DNA from: an uncultured Clostridia bacterium
Lineage (GTDB): Bacteria > Bacillota > Clostridia > Christensenellales > Borkfalkiaceae
Length of the DNA: 64,000 nt
Assembly (NCBI GenBank): GCA_947625385.1
Contig: CANQOB010000003.1
Location: forward strand, 1-64,000
Direction: 5' to 3'
Position 1 is the stretch's first letter. Each line of letters begins with the position of its first letter. This document shows positions 44,498-52,385 of the stretch, in pieces. A program made the translations under genes and the position numbers. The notes under the pieces were generated by a model. It had not been told where the DNA came from. It was given only the letters and a program-made list of their open reading frames with translations, and ran no database searches.

Positions 44498-45136
44498 TCA
44501 TATTTTTTTGAAATATTCTTTTCCGACGCCGCACATCGGGCAGACCCAGTCGTCCGGGAGCTCCTCGAAGGGCGTCTCGCCGTCGTACTCGTAGCCGCAG
44601 ACGGTGCATACCCAGCGGGTGCGTCCGTCCGATTTCTCCTCGCCGCGGTAGGTGGGAGCGTTCACGCTCGTCTTTCCTTTCAGGACTTCGTGATAGTAGG
44701 CATAGGTCATCGGCTTCCCGCTGCGGATGAGATCGCAGTCGTACACTTCGCCCAAAAAGACGGTGTGGGTCGCCGTCTCCATCTTGCCTATGACCTTGCA
44801 GCACAGATATGCCAAGCCGCCGTCCGGCACGGGAAGTTTTCCGCGCACGCGGTACGGCGTATCCTCGAATTTATCGGTGTCCTGAGAGGAGCTGAACCCG
44901 AATTTGCCGATGAGCATGGGGTCGGAGTTCTCCGCGAGCACGGTGACGGCGAAGTGCCCCGTCTCCGTGATGCAACGGTGCGTGTAGTTGTTCCTGTTGA
45001 TGCTGACGGCGACCGTCGCGGGTTTGGACGTGATCTGCATCGCGCTGTTTGCGACGCACCCCACGGGACGCCCTTCGTCCCAGCTCGTACAGAGATATAC
45101 GCCGTAGGAGAGCGTGAAAAGAGCGGTTTCGTTCAT
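44498..45136 (-). CDS. Flavin reductase-rubredoxin fusion (Hrb-like)
   Basis: A 212-residue two-domain redox protein. Residues 1-155 are an FMN-binding split barrel of the flavin reductase family ([37 protein letters not shown]). Residues 172-206 are a rubredoxin with both iron-binding pairs ([12 protein letters not shown] and WVCPMCG). This matches high-molecular-weight rubredoxin of anaerobes, an electron donor to flavodiiron proteins that reduce O2 or NO. Start follows AGGGGGTAATTT. It is a single gene between terminators; no flavodiiron gene is in the window. Confidence 0.9.
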   Translation of the reverse strand: MNETALFTLSYGVYLCTSWDEGRPVGCVANSAMQITSKPATVAVSINRNNYTHRCITETGHFAVTVLAENSDPMLIGKFGFSSSQDTDKFEDTPYRVRGKLPVPDGGLAYLCCKVIGKMETATHTVFLGEVYDCDLIRSGKPMTYAYYHEVLKGKTSVNAPTYRGEEKSDGRTRWVCTVCGYEYDGETPFEELPDDWVCPMCGVGKEYFKKI

Positions 45137-45160
45137 AAATTACCCCCTGCTATGTACGAA

Positions 45161-45185
45161 AAGGGCGGACGCAAAGTCCGCCCTT
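45161..45185 (-). terminator. Terminator of yceD-rpmF
   Basis: AAGGGCGGAC-5 nt-GTCCGCCCTT, followed by TTCG on the minus strand, 16 nt past the rpmF stop. Confidence 0.7.
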
Positions 45186-45200
45186 GTGCATTTTCCGACG

Positions 45201-45392
45201 TTACTTCTTGTCTTCTTCTTTCTGAACGACGACTTCCTTCCCGTCGTAGAAGCCGCAGTTCGCGCAGACGCGGTGTGCGACTTTCAGAGCATGGCAATGC
45301 GGGCACTCGACAAGCTCGGGCGCCGTTGCCTTATAATTTGCAAAACGCTTATTCGTCCTGCTCTTCGATTGCTTTCTCTTGGGGACTGCCAT
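45201..45392 (-). CDS. rpmF: 50S ribosomal protein L32
   Basis: A 63-residue ribosomal protein. N-terminus MAVPKRKQSKSRT and the zinc ribbon CPHC...CANCG mark the Cys-containing (zinc-binding) form of L32. Start follows GTGAGGTATCAAT. It follows yceD by 22 nt, the conserved bacterial pairing. Confidence 0.97.
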   Translation of the reverse strand: MAVPKRKQSKSRTNKRFANYKATAPELVECPHCHALKVAHRVCANCGFYDGKEVVVQKEEDKK

Positions 45393-45414
45393 ATTGATAC
45401 CTCACTTCGTTTTT

Positions 45415-45825
45415 TCAAATATCCTGTCTTTTGCACGACGCGCAATGGAGCACCGGCGGCAATGCGAAGATGACGCATTCGCGCATCCACTCGCTCAGAT
45501 CGACGCTCCCGTTCGCGTAGGGGAATTCCCCCGCGCCCTCGTCGGCTTCTCCCTCGACGAACACCGCCCGTACCTCTTGTACGATGCGCTCCTCCGCGGG
45601 GGAGAGGCACCTCGAACAGCTTCCCGCAATGGTAAATGCGACGGAGCCGAACACTTCGACGCTGTCGTCCTCCGCGATCTCATAGCGAAGCTGCGCCGCA
45701 ACGGGCGAAGAAAAACCGACGAACGGAATATCCAGCCAGGCGGGATCTGCATCGAAGGAAAATTCCAGCGTTCCCTCCGTCATTCCCTTTGCGCGGGACA
45801 GCGCAATGTGTATCTTCGGAATCAT
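45415..45825 (-). CDS. yceD: YceD/DUF177 family protein
   Basis: A 136-residue DUF177 protein, linked to 23S rRNA accumulation or maturation and nearly always encoded before rpmF. The conserved CSRCLSP motif in the centre and a second Cys pair near the end (CASCKRQDI) are present. The C-terminal tail is short compared with members ending in C-P-x-C-G-x-N. Start ATG 45825 has no Shine-Dalgarno; the promoter -10 box ends only 10 nt before it. Confidence 0.88.
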   Translation of the reverse strand: MIPKIHIALSRAKGMTEGTLEFSFDADPAWLDIPFVGFSSPVAAQLRYEIAEDDSVEVFGSVAFTIAGSCSRCLSPAEERIVQEVRAVFVEGEADEGAGEFPYANGSVDLSEWMRECVIFALPPVLHCASCKRQDI

Positions 45826-45835
45826 TGACTTAAAA

Positions 45836-45864
45836 AGTATAGGATATTTGCGCGTTTTTGTCAA
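45836..45864 (-). promoter_or_regulatory. yceD-rpmF promoter, near-leaderless
   Basis: TTGACA, 17 bp, TATACT, then 10 nt to ATG. Expected +1 leaves only about 3-4 nt of leader. Confidence 0.75.
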
Positions 45865-45900
45865 TCGTTTTTCGCGCTATATTTCGAGATTTTGCGAAAA

Positions 45901-47091
45901 TTACAGAAGAGCCGCCGTCTCGCGCGCGATGACGAGCTCCTCATTGGTGGGAATCACGAGAATCTTCACCTTGGAGTCCGCCGCCGAGATCTCGCGGATG
46001 CCGTCGCCCTTCGCCTCGTTCTTTGCCTCGTCGAGCTTGATGCCGAACGCTTCGAGCCCCGCGACGGCGTCCCTTCTCACCGAGGGAGTATTTTCGCCGA
46101 TTCCCGCCGTAAAGACGATGACGTCCAGCCCGCCGAGCGCAGCCATGTAGGCGCCGATGTACTTCTTGCACGAATAGGCGAACATGTCGAGCGCAAGGCG
46201 CGCCCTGTCGTTGCCCGCCTCCTTCGCCGCGATGAGGTCGCGGAAGTCGGAAGAGACGCCCGAGATTCCGTAGACGCCGCATTGCTTATTGAGATAATTG
46301 AGCCCCTCGTCCATCGTCATGCCCTTCTTATGGCACAAAAAGTCGATGGCGGCGACGTCGATATCCCCGCTCCGCGTGCCCATGGGGACGCCGGCGAGCG
46401 GCGTAAAGCCCATCGAAGTATCGATGCACTTCCCGCCCTTGACCGCGGAGATCGAGGAACCGTTCCCGAGGTGGCAGGTGATGATCTTGAGCTCCTCCGG
46501 GCTCTTCCCGAGATACCTTGCCGCCTCGCCCGCCACGAACTTGTGCGAGGTGCCGTGCGCGCCGTAGCGGCGGACCTTATAGGCACGGTAATCCTCGTAA
46601 TCGATGGCATAGAGATAGGCATAGTCGGGCATGGTGGCATGGAAAGAGGTGTCGAACACGAGCGCCATCTTCTTGCCGGGCATGACCGCGCGGCAGGCGT
46701 TGACGCCGAGAATCGCCGCGGGATTGTGCAGAGGGGCGAGCTCCGCGATCTCGTCCATGAGGACCATCGCCTCGTCGGTGACGAGCGTGGTCTTTTTGAA
46801 CGCCTCGCCCGAAGCGACGACGCGGTGCCCCACGGCGTCGATCTCGTCCATCGAAGAGATGACCCCCGCCTCTTTATCCACGAGCTCCGCAAGGACGAGG
46901 GAGATCGCGTCGGTATGGGTGGGCATTTCGCGCTCGATGACGTACGTCTTGCCGTGTGCCTTATGGGTGAGCTTCCCGCCGGGGATGCCGATACGTTCGC
47001 ACCCGCCCTTTGCGATGACCTCCTCCGTCTCCATGCGGATGAGCTGGTATTTGAGCGAGGAACTCCCCGCGTTGATGACAAGAATTTTCAT
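45901..47091 (-). CDS. ackA: Acetate kinase
   Basis: A 396-residue enzyme making ATP and acetate from acetyl phosphate. Signatures: MKILVINAGSSSLKYQL, the catalytic VFDTSFHATMP (Asp, His), GTSHKFV, HLGNGSSISA and FTAGIGEN. Length is standard. It follows pta by 44 nt, so the two form the substrate-level phosphorylation branch of fermentation. Confidence 0.98.
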   Translation of the reverse strand: MKILVINAGSSSLKYQLIRMETEEVIAKGGCERIGIPGGKLTHKAHGKTYVIEREMPTHTDAISLVLAELVDKEAGVISSMDEIDAVGHRVVASGEAFKKTTLVTDEAMVLMDEIAELAPLHNPAAILGVNACRAVMPGKKMALVFDTSFHATMPDYAYLYAIDYEDYRAYKVRRYGAHGTSHKFVAGEAARYLGKSPEELKIITCHLGNGSSISAVKGGKCIDTSMGFTPLAGVPMGTRSGDIDVAAIDFLCHKKGMTMDEGLNYLNKQCGVYGISGVSSDFRDLIAAKEAGNDRARLALDMFAYSCKKYIGAYMAALGGLDVIVFTAGIGENTPSVRRDAVAGLEAFGIKLDEAKNEAKGDGIREISAADSKVKILVIPTNEELVIARETAALL

Positions 47092-47135
47092 GACATATCA
47101 CCCCTTTCCGAAATCTCTCTGCACACTTTTTCCGC

Positions 47136-48191
47136 TCACTCCGCCTGCAACGCCGTGACGGCGACCGCACACACGATATCTTCCGTCTTACAGCCGCGGG
47201 AGAGGTCGTTGACGGGCTTGGCAAAACCCTGGCAAATGGGACCGATCGCTTCGAACCCGCCCAGCCGCTCGGCGATCTTGTAGCCGATGTTCCCGGATTG
47301 CAGATCGGGGAAGATGAGAACGTTTGCATGCCCCGCGACCTCGGACATGGGTGCCTTCAATTTTGCCACATCGGGCACGATCGCGGCGTCGAATTGGAGT
47401 TCTCCGTCGAGTTTGAGATCGGGAGCGAGCTCCTTCGCGATGCGCGTTGCCTCCTGTACGTTCGTCACGAGATCGTGCTTGGCGCTCCCCATCGTGGAGA
47501 AGGAGAGCATGGCGACACGGGGTTCGATTCCGCCGATCTCCTTTGCGCTCTTCGCCGTTGCGAGCGCGCATTCGGCGAGCCCCTCCGGCGTATAGGTGGG
47601 ATTTAATCCGCAGTCCGCGAAGAAGAGCATGCCGTCCTCGCAATAGCGGTTGCCGCCGGGCGCGACCATGAGGTTGAAGCTGGAAACATACTTCACGCCG
47701 GGCGCGGTCTTGATGATCTGCAAGGCGGGGCGGAGCGTATTCGCCGTCGAATGGCATGCGCCCGAGACCATGCCGTCCGCATCGCCGCTTTTGAGCATGA
47801 GCGCACCGAAGAAGGTCGCGTCCTTTGCCGTCTCCTGCGCCTGTTCCTCCGTCATGCCCTTGCTCTTGCGGAGCTCATAGAGCAGCGCGGCGTATTCGCC
47901 GAGTTTGGGGGAAGCAGCGGGGTCGACGATCTCGATTCCCGTGAGGTCGACCTCGGGATTGCGCCCCGCGATCTCCTCCGCATTGCCGAGAAGGACGATC
48001 TTCGCGATTTTTTCCTCCACGCAGCGCGCCGCGGCTTCGACGACGCGGCTGTCCTCGCCCTCGCAGAGGACGATCTTTTTCTGCCGTTCGATCGCTTTCT
48101 TTTTGACCGTCTCTATGATCGTGCCCGATTCGTTGATCTTGCGCACTGCGCCGGAAACCGACTTTTTGAGTTCACTGAAAAAACCTGCCAT
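47136..48191 (-). CDS. pta: Phosphate acetyltransferase
   Basis: A 351-residue Pta of the short, class I type, converting acetyl-CoA and phosphate to acetyl phosphate. Motifs: IVLCEGEDSRV, MLKSGDADGMVSGACHST, FNLMVAPGGNRY, LSFSTMGSA and VLIFPDLQSGNIGYK. Start ATG 48191 follows GAGGTGATTTTTC. First gene of pta-ackA with its own promoter. Confidence 0.97.
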   Translation of the reverse strand: MAGFFSELKKSVSGAVRKINESGTIIETVKKKAIERQKKIVLCEGEDSRVVEAAARCVEEKIAKIVLLGNAEEIAGRNPEVDLTGIEIVDPAASPKLGEYAALLYELRKSKGMTEEQAQETAKDATFFGALMLKSGDADGMVSGACHSTANTLRPALQIIKTAPGVKYVSSFNLMVAPGGNRYCEDGMLFFADCGLNPTYTPEGLAECALATAKSAKEIGGIEPRVAMLSFSTMGSAKHDLVTNVQEATRIAKELAPDLKLDGELQFDAAIVPDVAKLKAPMSEVAGHANVLIFPDLQSGNIGYKIAERLGGFEAIGPICQGFAKPVNDLSRGCKTEDIVCAVAVTALQAE

Positions 48192-48210
48192 GAAAAATCA
48201 CCTCGAATCC

Positions 48211-48239
48211 TTTATTTTTCTCCGCCGCTGTGGTATAAT
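48211..48239 (+). promoter_or_regulatory. Possible tmcAL promoter
   Basis: TATAAT (48234-48239) with a poor -35 (TTTATT) at 17 bp, pointing towards tmcAL. It overlaps the pta 5' leader, so the two genes are divergently expressed from a compact region. Confidence 0.45.
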
Positions 48240-48267
48240 AAGAGCGAAGAAATCATGAACGAATGAT

Positions 48268-48296
48268 ATTATACACCTTTGTATCGAAAAAGTAAA
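48268..48296 (-). promoter_or_regulatory. pta-ackA promoter
   Basis: TTTACT, 17 bp, TATAAT on the minus strand, about 75 nt before the pta ATG. Confidence 0.6.
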
Positions 48297-48315
48297 GGAA
48301 CAAGCGGGAAAAAAG

Positions 48316-49500
48316 ATGAAAATTTGTGCCGTCATCTGCGAATACAATCCCTTCCACAACGGACACCGGTATCAACTTTCCGAGATTCGCGCAAAGAGCG
48401 GATGCGACCGCATCCTGTGCCTCATGAGCGGGAATTTTACCCAGCGCGGGGAAGCGGCGGTGTTCGACAAATACACCCGTGCGCGCCACGCCGTCCTGTG
48501 CGGGGCGGATGCCGTTTTGGAGCTGCCCGCCTGCTTTGCAACCTCCCCTGCCGAGCTCTTTGCCGCGGGCGCCGTGCATATCCTCGCATCCGTGCCTGCC
48601 GTGACCGCACTTGCCTTCGGCTGTGAGAGCGGGACGGCGGAGGACTTCATGCGCGCGGCGCAGGCGACGCTCAAAGAGGACCGGCAATTCCGCGCCGCTC
48701 TCAAAGAGAAGATGAAGGACGGCACGTCCTACGCCAAGGCGCGCACCGATCTCCTTCTCTCCATGAACGAGGATATCGACGAGAGCCTTCTCACTTCCCC
48801 CAACAATATTTTGGGCGTAGAGTATTGCCGCGCGCTCTTGCGGGAAGATTCCCCCATCCTTCCCCTGCCCCTCAAACGGCGCGGGGGCGGCTATGCGGAC
48901 ACCGATCTTCTCAAAAACTTTTCTTCGGCGACGGCGCTCCGCACCGTGCTCGGAGACGAGAGCCGTCAGGCAAAGCGTGCGCTCAAAAACAATCTTCCCG
49001 ACTGCGTCTATGAGGACGCCGAGACCTATGTCCCCGTTCCCTTCGAACAGGCGGCGCTGTGCGCGCTCTTTTCGGCGGACGGGGAGCGCATTGCAGCGAC
49101 GCCGGACTGCTCCGAGGGGCTCGAAAACCGGTTGGTGGGCATGGCGCGCACCAATCCCGACTACCCTTCCCTCCTCAAAAAAGTCACGACGCGGCGCTAC
49201 TCCCTGTCCCGCCTCAAACGCATCCTCATGCAGAATTTCCTCGGCATCACGCTCAAAGACGTGCGGGAGTTTCTGGACGAAAAACTCTACCTCCGCCCGC
49301 TCGCGGTCAAAAAGTCGTGCGCGGACGAGCTGCTGTCCGCCCTCTCCGAGAGCAGCTTCCCCCTCGTCGTGCGCAAGAGCGACGCGGACAAGCTCAAAAA
49401 GGACGCCGCGGACTGTCTCGCCGTCGACCTGCGCGCAAACGACCTCTACGCGGCTCTGAGCGGGAAGTTCCTTCCCCAATTCGAGCTCCTCACGCTCTGA
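48316..49500 (+). CDS. tmcAL: tRNA(Met) cytidine acetate ligase
   Basis: A 394-residue enzyme (DUF795, YlbM) that activates acetate with ATP and acetylates C34 of elongator tRNA-Met. The nucleotidyltransferase HxGH motif is in ICEYNPFHNGHRYQL, followed by LCLMSGNFTQRGEAAVFDKYTRA and NNILGVEYCRAL. Length is normal. Start 48316 has only a weak ribosome site. It is divergent from pta-ackA, whose product acetate is its substrate; the association is suggestive rather than proven. Confidence 0.95.
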   Translation: MKICAVICEYNPFHNGHRYQLSEIRAKSGCDRILCLMSGNFTQRGEAAVFDKYTRARHAVLCGADAVLELPACFATSPAELFAAGAVHILASVPAVTALAFGCESGTAEDFMRAAQATLKEDRQFRAALKEKMKDGTSYAKARTDLLLSMNEDIDESLLTSPNNILGVEYCRALLREDSPILPLPLKRRGGGYADTDLLKNFSSATALRTVLGDESRQAKRALKNNLPDCVYEDAETYVPVPFEQAALCALFSADGERIAATPDCSEGLENRLVGMARTNPDYPSLLKKVTTRRYSLSRLKRILMQNFLGITLKDVREFLDEKLYLRPLAVKKSCADELLSALSESSFPLVVRKSDADKLKKDAADCLAVDLRANDLYAALSGKFLPQFELLTL

Positions 49501-49513
49501 CCGAACCCACACA

Positions 49514-49544
49514 GAAAGCGCCGCCCCTTCCGAGGCGGCGTTTC
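49514..49544 (+). terminator. Terminator-like hairpin after tmcAL
   Basis: GAAAGCGCCGCC pairs with GGCGGCGTTTC across an 8-nt loop (one bulged G), 13 nt after the stop. The T-run is short. The remaining spacer to 49654 holds a second small hairpin, GGCAAA...TTTGCC. Confidence 0.55.
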
Positions 49545-49654
49545 CTGAGAGAATATGAAAAAATCTTGAGGGCAGGCAAACTTGAAAATTTGCCTCCATT
49601 ATAAATTGCTTTTGTGAACGTTTCGTGACGTTATGATTAAAGCGGCATAAAAAA

Positions 49655-51160
49655 TCAAAAATATTTTTTCGCGATCCCGAACGCGACGCGGATGCCGTCC
49701 GCCGCCGCCGAGGAGATGCCTCCCGCATACCCGCAGCCCTCTCCGCACGGATAGACGTTTCCGATTCCCGCCGCCTGCAAGTCCTCTCCGCGCACGACGC
49801 GCACGGGCGAGCTCGTCCGCGACTCCACGCCCGTGAGCACCGCCTCCGGATCCGCAAAGCCTTGGAGCCGTCTGTCCATATCGGGCAGGGCGAGGCGGAG
49901 ACTCTCGGCAAGCGCAGGCGGAAGATAGCCGTCGACGGGCGCGAACGCCGTTCCGCGCGCATAGGTGGGGAGCACCCTGCCGAACGCCGAGCTCTCCCGC
50001 CGCGCGAGGAAGTCCCCCACGAGCTGTACGGGCGCACGGTACTCCCCCGCGGCGGCAAACGCCGCCCTCTCGAGCCTGCGCTGGAAGGCGATTCCCGCGA
50101 GCGGATGGTCGCTTCCGAAGTCCTCCCGTTTCACCTGCACGACGACGGCGGAATTGGCGTTCTCGCCCGCTCTTGCATAGTTGCTCATGCCGTTGGTGAC
50201 GACGCCCCCTTCCTCGGACGCGGCAGGGAGGACGACTCCCCCGGGGCACATGCAGAAGGTAAACACGCCGCGCGGCGCAGCATGCGAGACGAGCTTATAG
50301 TCCGCCGCGGGAAGTTTTTCCGCCGCCGACCCGTACTGCGCGAAGCCGATGTCCTTTTGCAGATGTTCGATGCGCACGCCCGCCGCAAATTCCTTTTGTT
50401 CGAGGCGGAATCCGCGCGCCAGCAGCATTTCGAACGTATCCCGCGCGCTGTGACCCACGGCGAGCACGAGCTCGTCCGCCTCCTCGAAAACGCCGTTGAG
50501 ACAGACGGCGGCGAGTTTCCCGTTTTGAATGCGGAGATCGGTGAGCGTGCACCCGAAGCGGAACTCTCCGCCGCGACCTATGATGTCCTCCCGCATGCGC
50601 CGCAGCACGGTTTTGAGATTGTCGCTGCCGATATGCGGCTTGCTGAGGTAAGCGATCTCCTCGGGCGCGCCGTAGCGGACGAACGTTTCGAGCACTTCCT
50701 GCCGGTAGGGCGAATTTGTCTGCGTGTTGAGTTTTCCGTCCGAGAACGCCCCCGCGCCCCCTTCGCCGAACTGCACGTTGCTCGACGGGTCGAGCCTGCC
50801 CGTCCTGAAAAATGCGGCGATGTCCTCTTCCCGCCGCTCGACCGGCTGTCCCCGCTCCGCGATGACGGGACGAATCCCGTGCGCGAGCAGGCGCAGCGCG
50901 CAAAACAGTCCCGCGGGACCCGCGCCGGCGATCACGACGCGCGGCATATCCGCTTTGATCTGTTCATATCTTGTTTCGGGGATTTTTTCCGCGGATCTCG
51001 AGCATTCCACGGCGTACACCCAACGGATATCCCCTTTGTCCCGCGCGTCGAGAGATTTTTTCAGAATGCGGAAATATTTCGCGGGTGCGCGGAGCTTGCT
51101 CTCGCACACTTCGCGCGGCGTGCGGGCGTCGCCGACGGCGAGGGAGAAGCGCATCAGCAT
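49655..51160 (-). CDS. FAD-dependent oxidoreductase (COG2509 type)
   Basis: A 501-residue uncharacterised FAD protein. An N-terminal ~90-residue segment (LRAPAKYFRILKKSLDARDKGDI, WVYAVE) precedes the Rossmann motif VVIAGAGPAGLFCALRL. Other family marks are NVQFGEGGAGAFSDGKLNT, PHIGSDNL, CMCPGGVVLPAASE and the C-terminal YPCGEGCGYAGGI. I chose ATG 51160, preceded by GAGGGGG; ATG 51154 is two codons in and also possible. It overlaps the upstream oxidoreductase stop (TGATG), so the two are co-translated. Function is unknown in this family. Confidence 0.87.
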   Translation of the reverse strand: MLMRFSLAVGDARTPREVCESKLRAPAKYFRILKKSLDARDKGDIRWVYAVECSRSAEKIPETRYEQIKADMPRVVIAGAGPAGLFCALRLLAHGIRPVIAERGQPVERREEDIAAFFRTGRLDPSSNVQFGEGGAGAFSDGKLNTQTNSPYRQEVLETFVRYGAPEEIAYLSKPHIGSDNLKTVLRRMREDIIGRGGEFRFGCTLTDLRIQNGKLAAVCLNGVFEEADELVLAVGHSARDTFEMLLARGFRLEQKEFAAGVRIEHLQKDIGFAQYGSAAEKLPAADYKLVSHAAPRGVFTFCMCPGGVVLPAASEEGGVVTNGMSNYARAGENANSAVVVQVKREDFGSDHPLAGIAFQRRLERAAFAAAGEYRAPVQLVGDFLARRESSAFGRVLPTYARGTAFAPVDGYLPPALAESLRLALPDMDRRLQGFADPEAVLTGVESRTSSPVRVVRGEDLQAAGIGNVYPCGEGCGYAGGISSAAADGIRVAFGIAKKYF

Positions 51161-52287
51161 CGCATAGCCCCCTCTGCGGCGAGAAAGGCGGAAGTGAACG
51201 CCCATTGCAGGTTATATCCGCCGCACACGCCGTCTACGTTGAGAATCTCCCCCGCAAAGAAGAGCCCTTTGCGTTTTATGCTCTGCAAGGTCTCGTCCGT
51301 CTCCGCGAGCGGGATGCCGCCCCGCGTGACCTGCGCCTCGCGGAATCCGAACGTCCCCGTCACGGGGAGCCTGTATTTTTTCAGTGCGGAGGCGAGGCGG
51401 TCTCCCTGCGTGCGCAGGAGGAATCTCCCGAGCCCGTTCGGGACGAGGCAGAGCAAGCCGTCCTCGCCCTCCCCTTTGGAGAGCGCGCCGCGGACGCGCT
51501 CCTCCGCGACATCGGGCAAGAAATCGATTTCGAGGATGTCCCCCTCCCGCGCATACGAGGAGGCGCGAAAGACGAGATCGCCCGAGACGCCGCCGTCCGT
51601 GAAGAGAATGTCCCCCCTGTCCGAAAAAACCGTCTTATTTCCGCGCACGACGCCGAGCGCGCCGTCCACGCGGATGCCCTTCAAGCCCCGCACGAGCGCG
51701 GGCTGCGTTTTCAGGCGCACGAGCGCGGGCGAGAGCGGGGAGACGGTGTGCCCGAAGCCCTCCGCGAGCGCATAGGCGCTCCCGTCCGTTCCGAAGTGCT
51801 CCGCGGCTTTGCCGCCCGCCGCGAGGACGACCCTGTCCGCCCCGAAGTCCCCTCCGTCCGTTCCGAGGTGAAAGCCGTCCGAAAAGGAGAGGGAGCGCAC
51901 CCGCGCGCCGAGGCGGACGTCCACCCCGCACCGGGAAAGTTCTCTTCGGAAGAGGTCGACGATCGCCGACGCCTGCCTGCCTGCGGGATAGACGCGTCCC
52001 CTGCCGTCGGGCAAAAAGATGCCGCCCATGTCCTCGAGCATGCGCACGGTGTCCGCATTCGAGAAGCGCAGAAGGGCGCGTCCCACCTTGTCGGGGTCGT
52101 CCGAAAAATAGAACTCCTGCCCCATCGCCGTGTTGGTGACGTTGCCCTGTCCGTTGCCCGTCGCGGCGAGCTTACGCCCGAGCCGCTCCCCCCGTTCGAG
52201 GAGCGTGACGCAACAGCCCTGCCTCGCAAGATGTACGGCGCATGCCATTCCCGCCGCGCCGCCTCCGATGATTGCGATTTTCGTCAT
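51154..52287 (-). CDS. HI0933/BaiN-like flavoprotein
   Basis: A 377-residue NAD(P)/FAD-dependent oxidoreductase of the HI0933 (YhiN/BaiN) family. The dinucleotide-binding motif IAIIGGGAAGMACAVHLARQ, the family motif LAATGNGQGNVTNT, and the C-terminal FAGEILNVDGVCGGYNLQWAFTSA are all present. BaiN of Clostridium reduces bile-acid intermediates, but most relatives are uncharacterised, so that substrate cannot be assumed. ATG 52287 has no Shine-Dalgarno; a consensus promoter ends 6 nt before it. First gene of the two-flavoprotein transcript. Confidence 0.92.
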   Translation of the reverse strand: MTKIAIIGGGAAGMACAVHLARQGCCVTLLERGERLGRKLAATGNGQGNVTNTAMGQEFYFSDDPDKVGRALLRFSNADTVRMLEDMGGIFLPDGRGRVYPAGRQASAIVDLFRRELSRCGVDVRLGARVRSLSFSDGFHLGTDGGDFGADRVVLAAGGKAAEHFGTDGSAYALAEGFGHTVSPLSPALVRLKTQPALVRGLKGIRVDGALGVVRGNKTVFSDRGDILFTDGGVSGDLVFRASSYAREGDILEIDFLPDVAEERVRGALSKGEGEDGLLCLVPNGLGRFLLRTQGDRLASALKKYRLPVTGTFGFREAQVTRGGIPLAETDETLQSIKRKGLFFAGEILNVDGVCGGYNLQWAFTSAFLAAEGAMRC

Positions 52288-52293
52288 ATTCTT

Positions 52294-52322
52294 ATCATAT
52301 CGCATCGAAAAAATTTTGTCAA
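52294..52322 (-). promoter_or_regulatory. Flavoprotein operon promoter, leaderless geometry
   Basis: TTGACA, 17 bp, TATGAT, then AAGAAT and ATG on the minus strand: exactly the spacing seen at uvrC. Confidence 0.77.
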
Positions 52323-52326
52323 TGGA

Positions 52327-52355
52327 TTGACAGATGAAGTTTTTCATGCTAAAAT
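52327..52355 (+). promoter_or_regulatory. Promoter of the DUF1508 membrane protein
   Basis: TTGACA, 17 bp, TAAAAT on the plus strand. Its -35 box is only 4 bp from the -35 box of the divergent flavoprotein promoter (TGTCAA-TGGA-TTGACA). Confidence 0.75.
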
Positions 52356-52385
52356 AGTAAAAAAGGAGTTTGTGAGGTATCAAGT

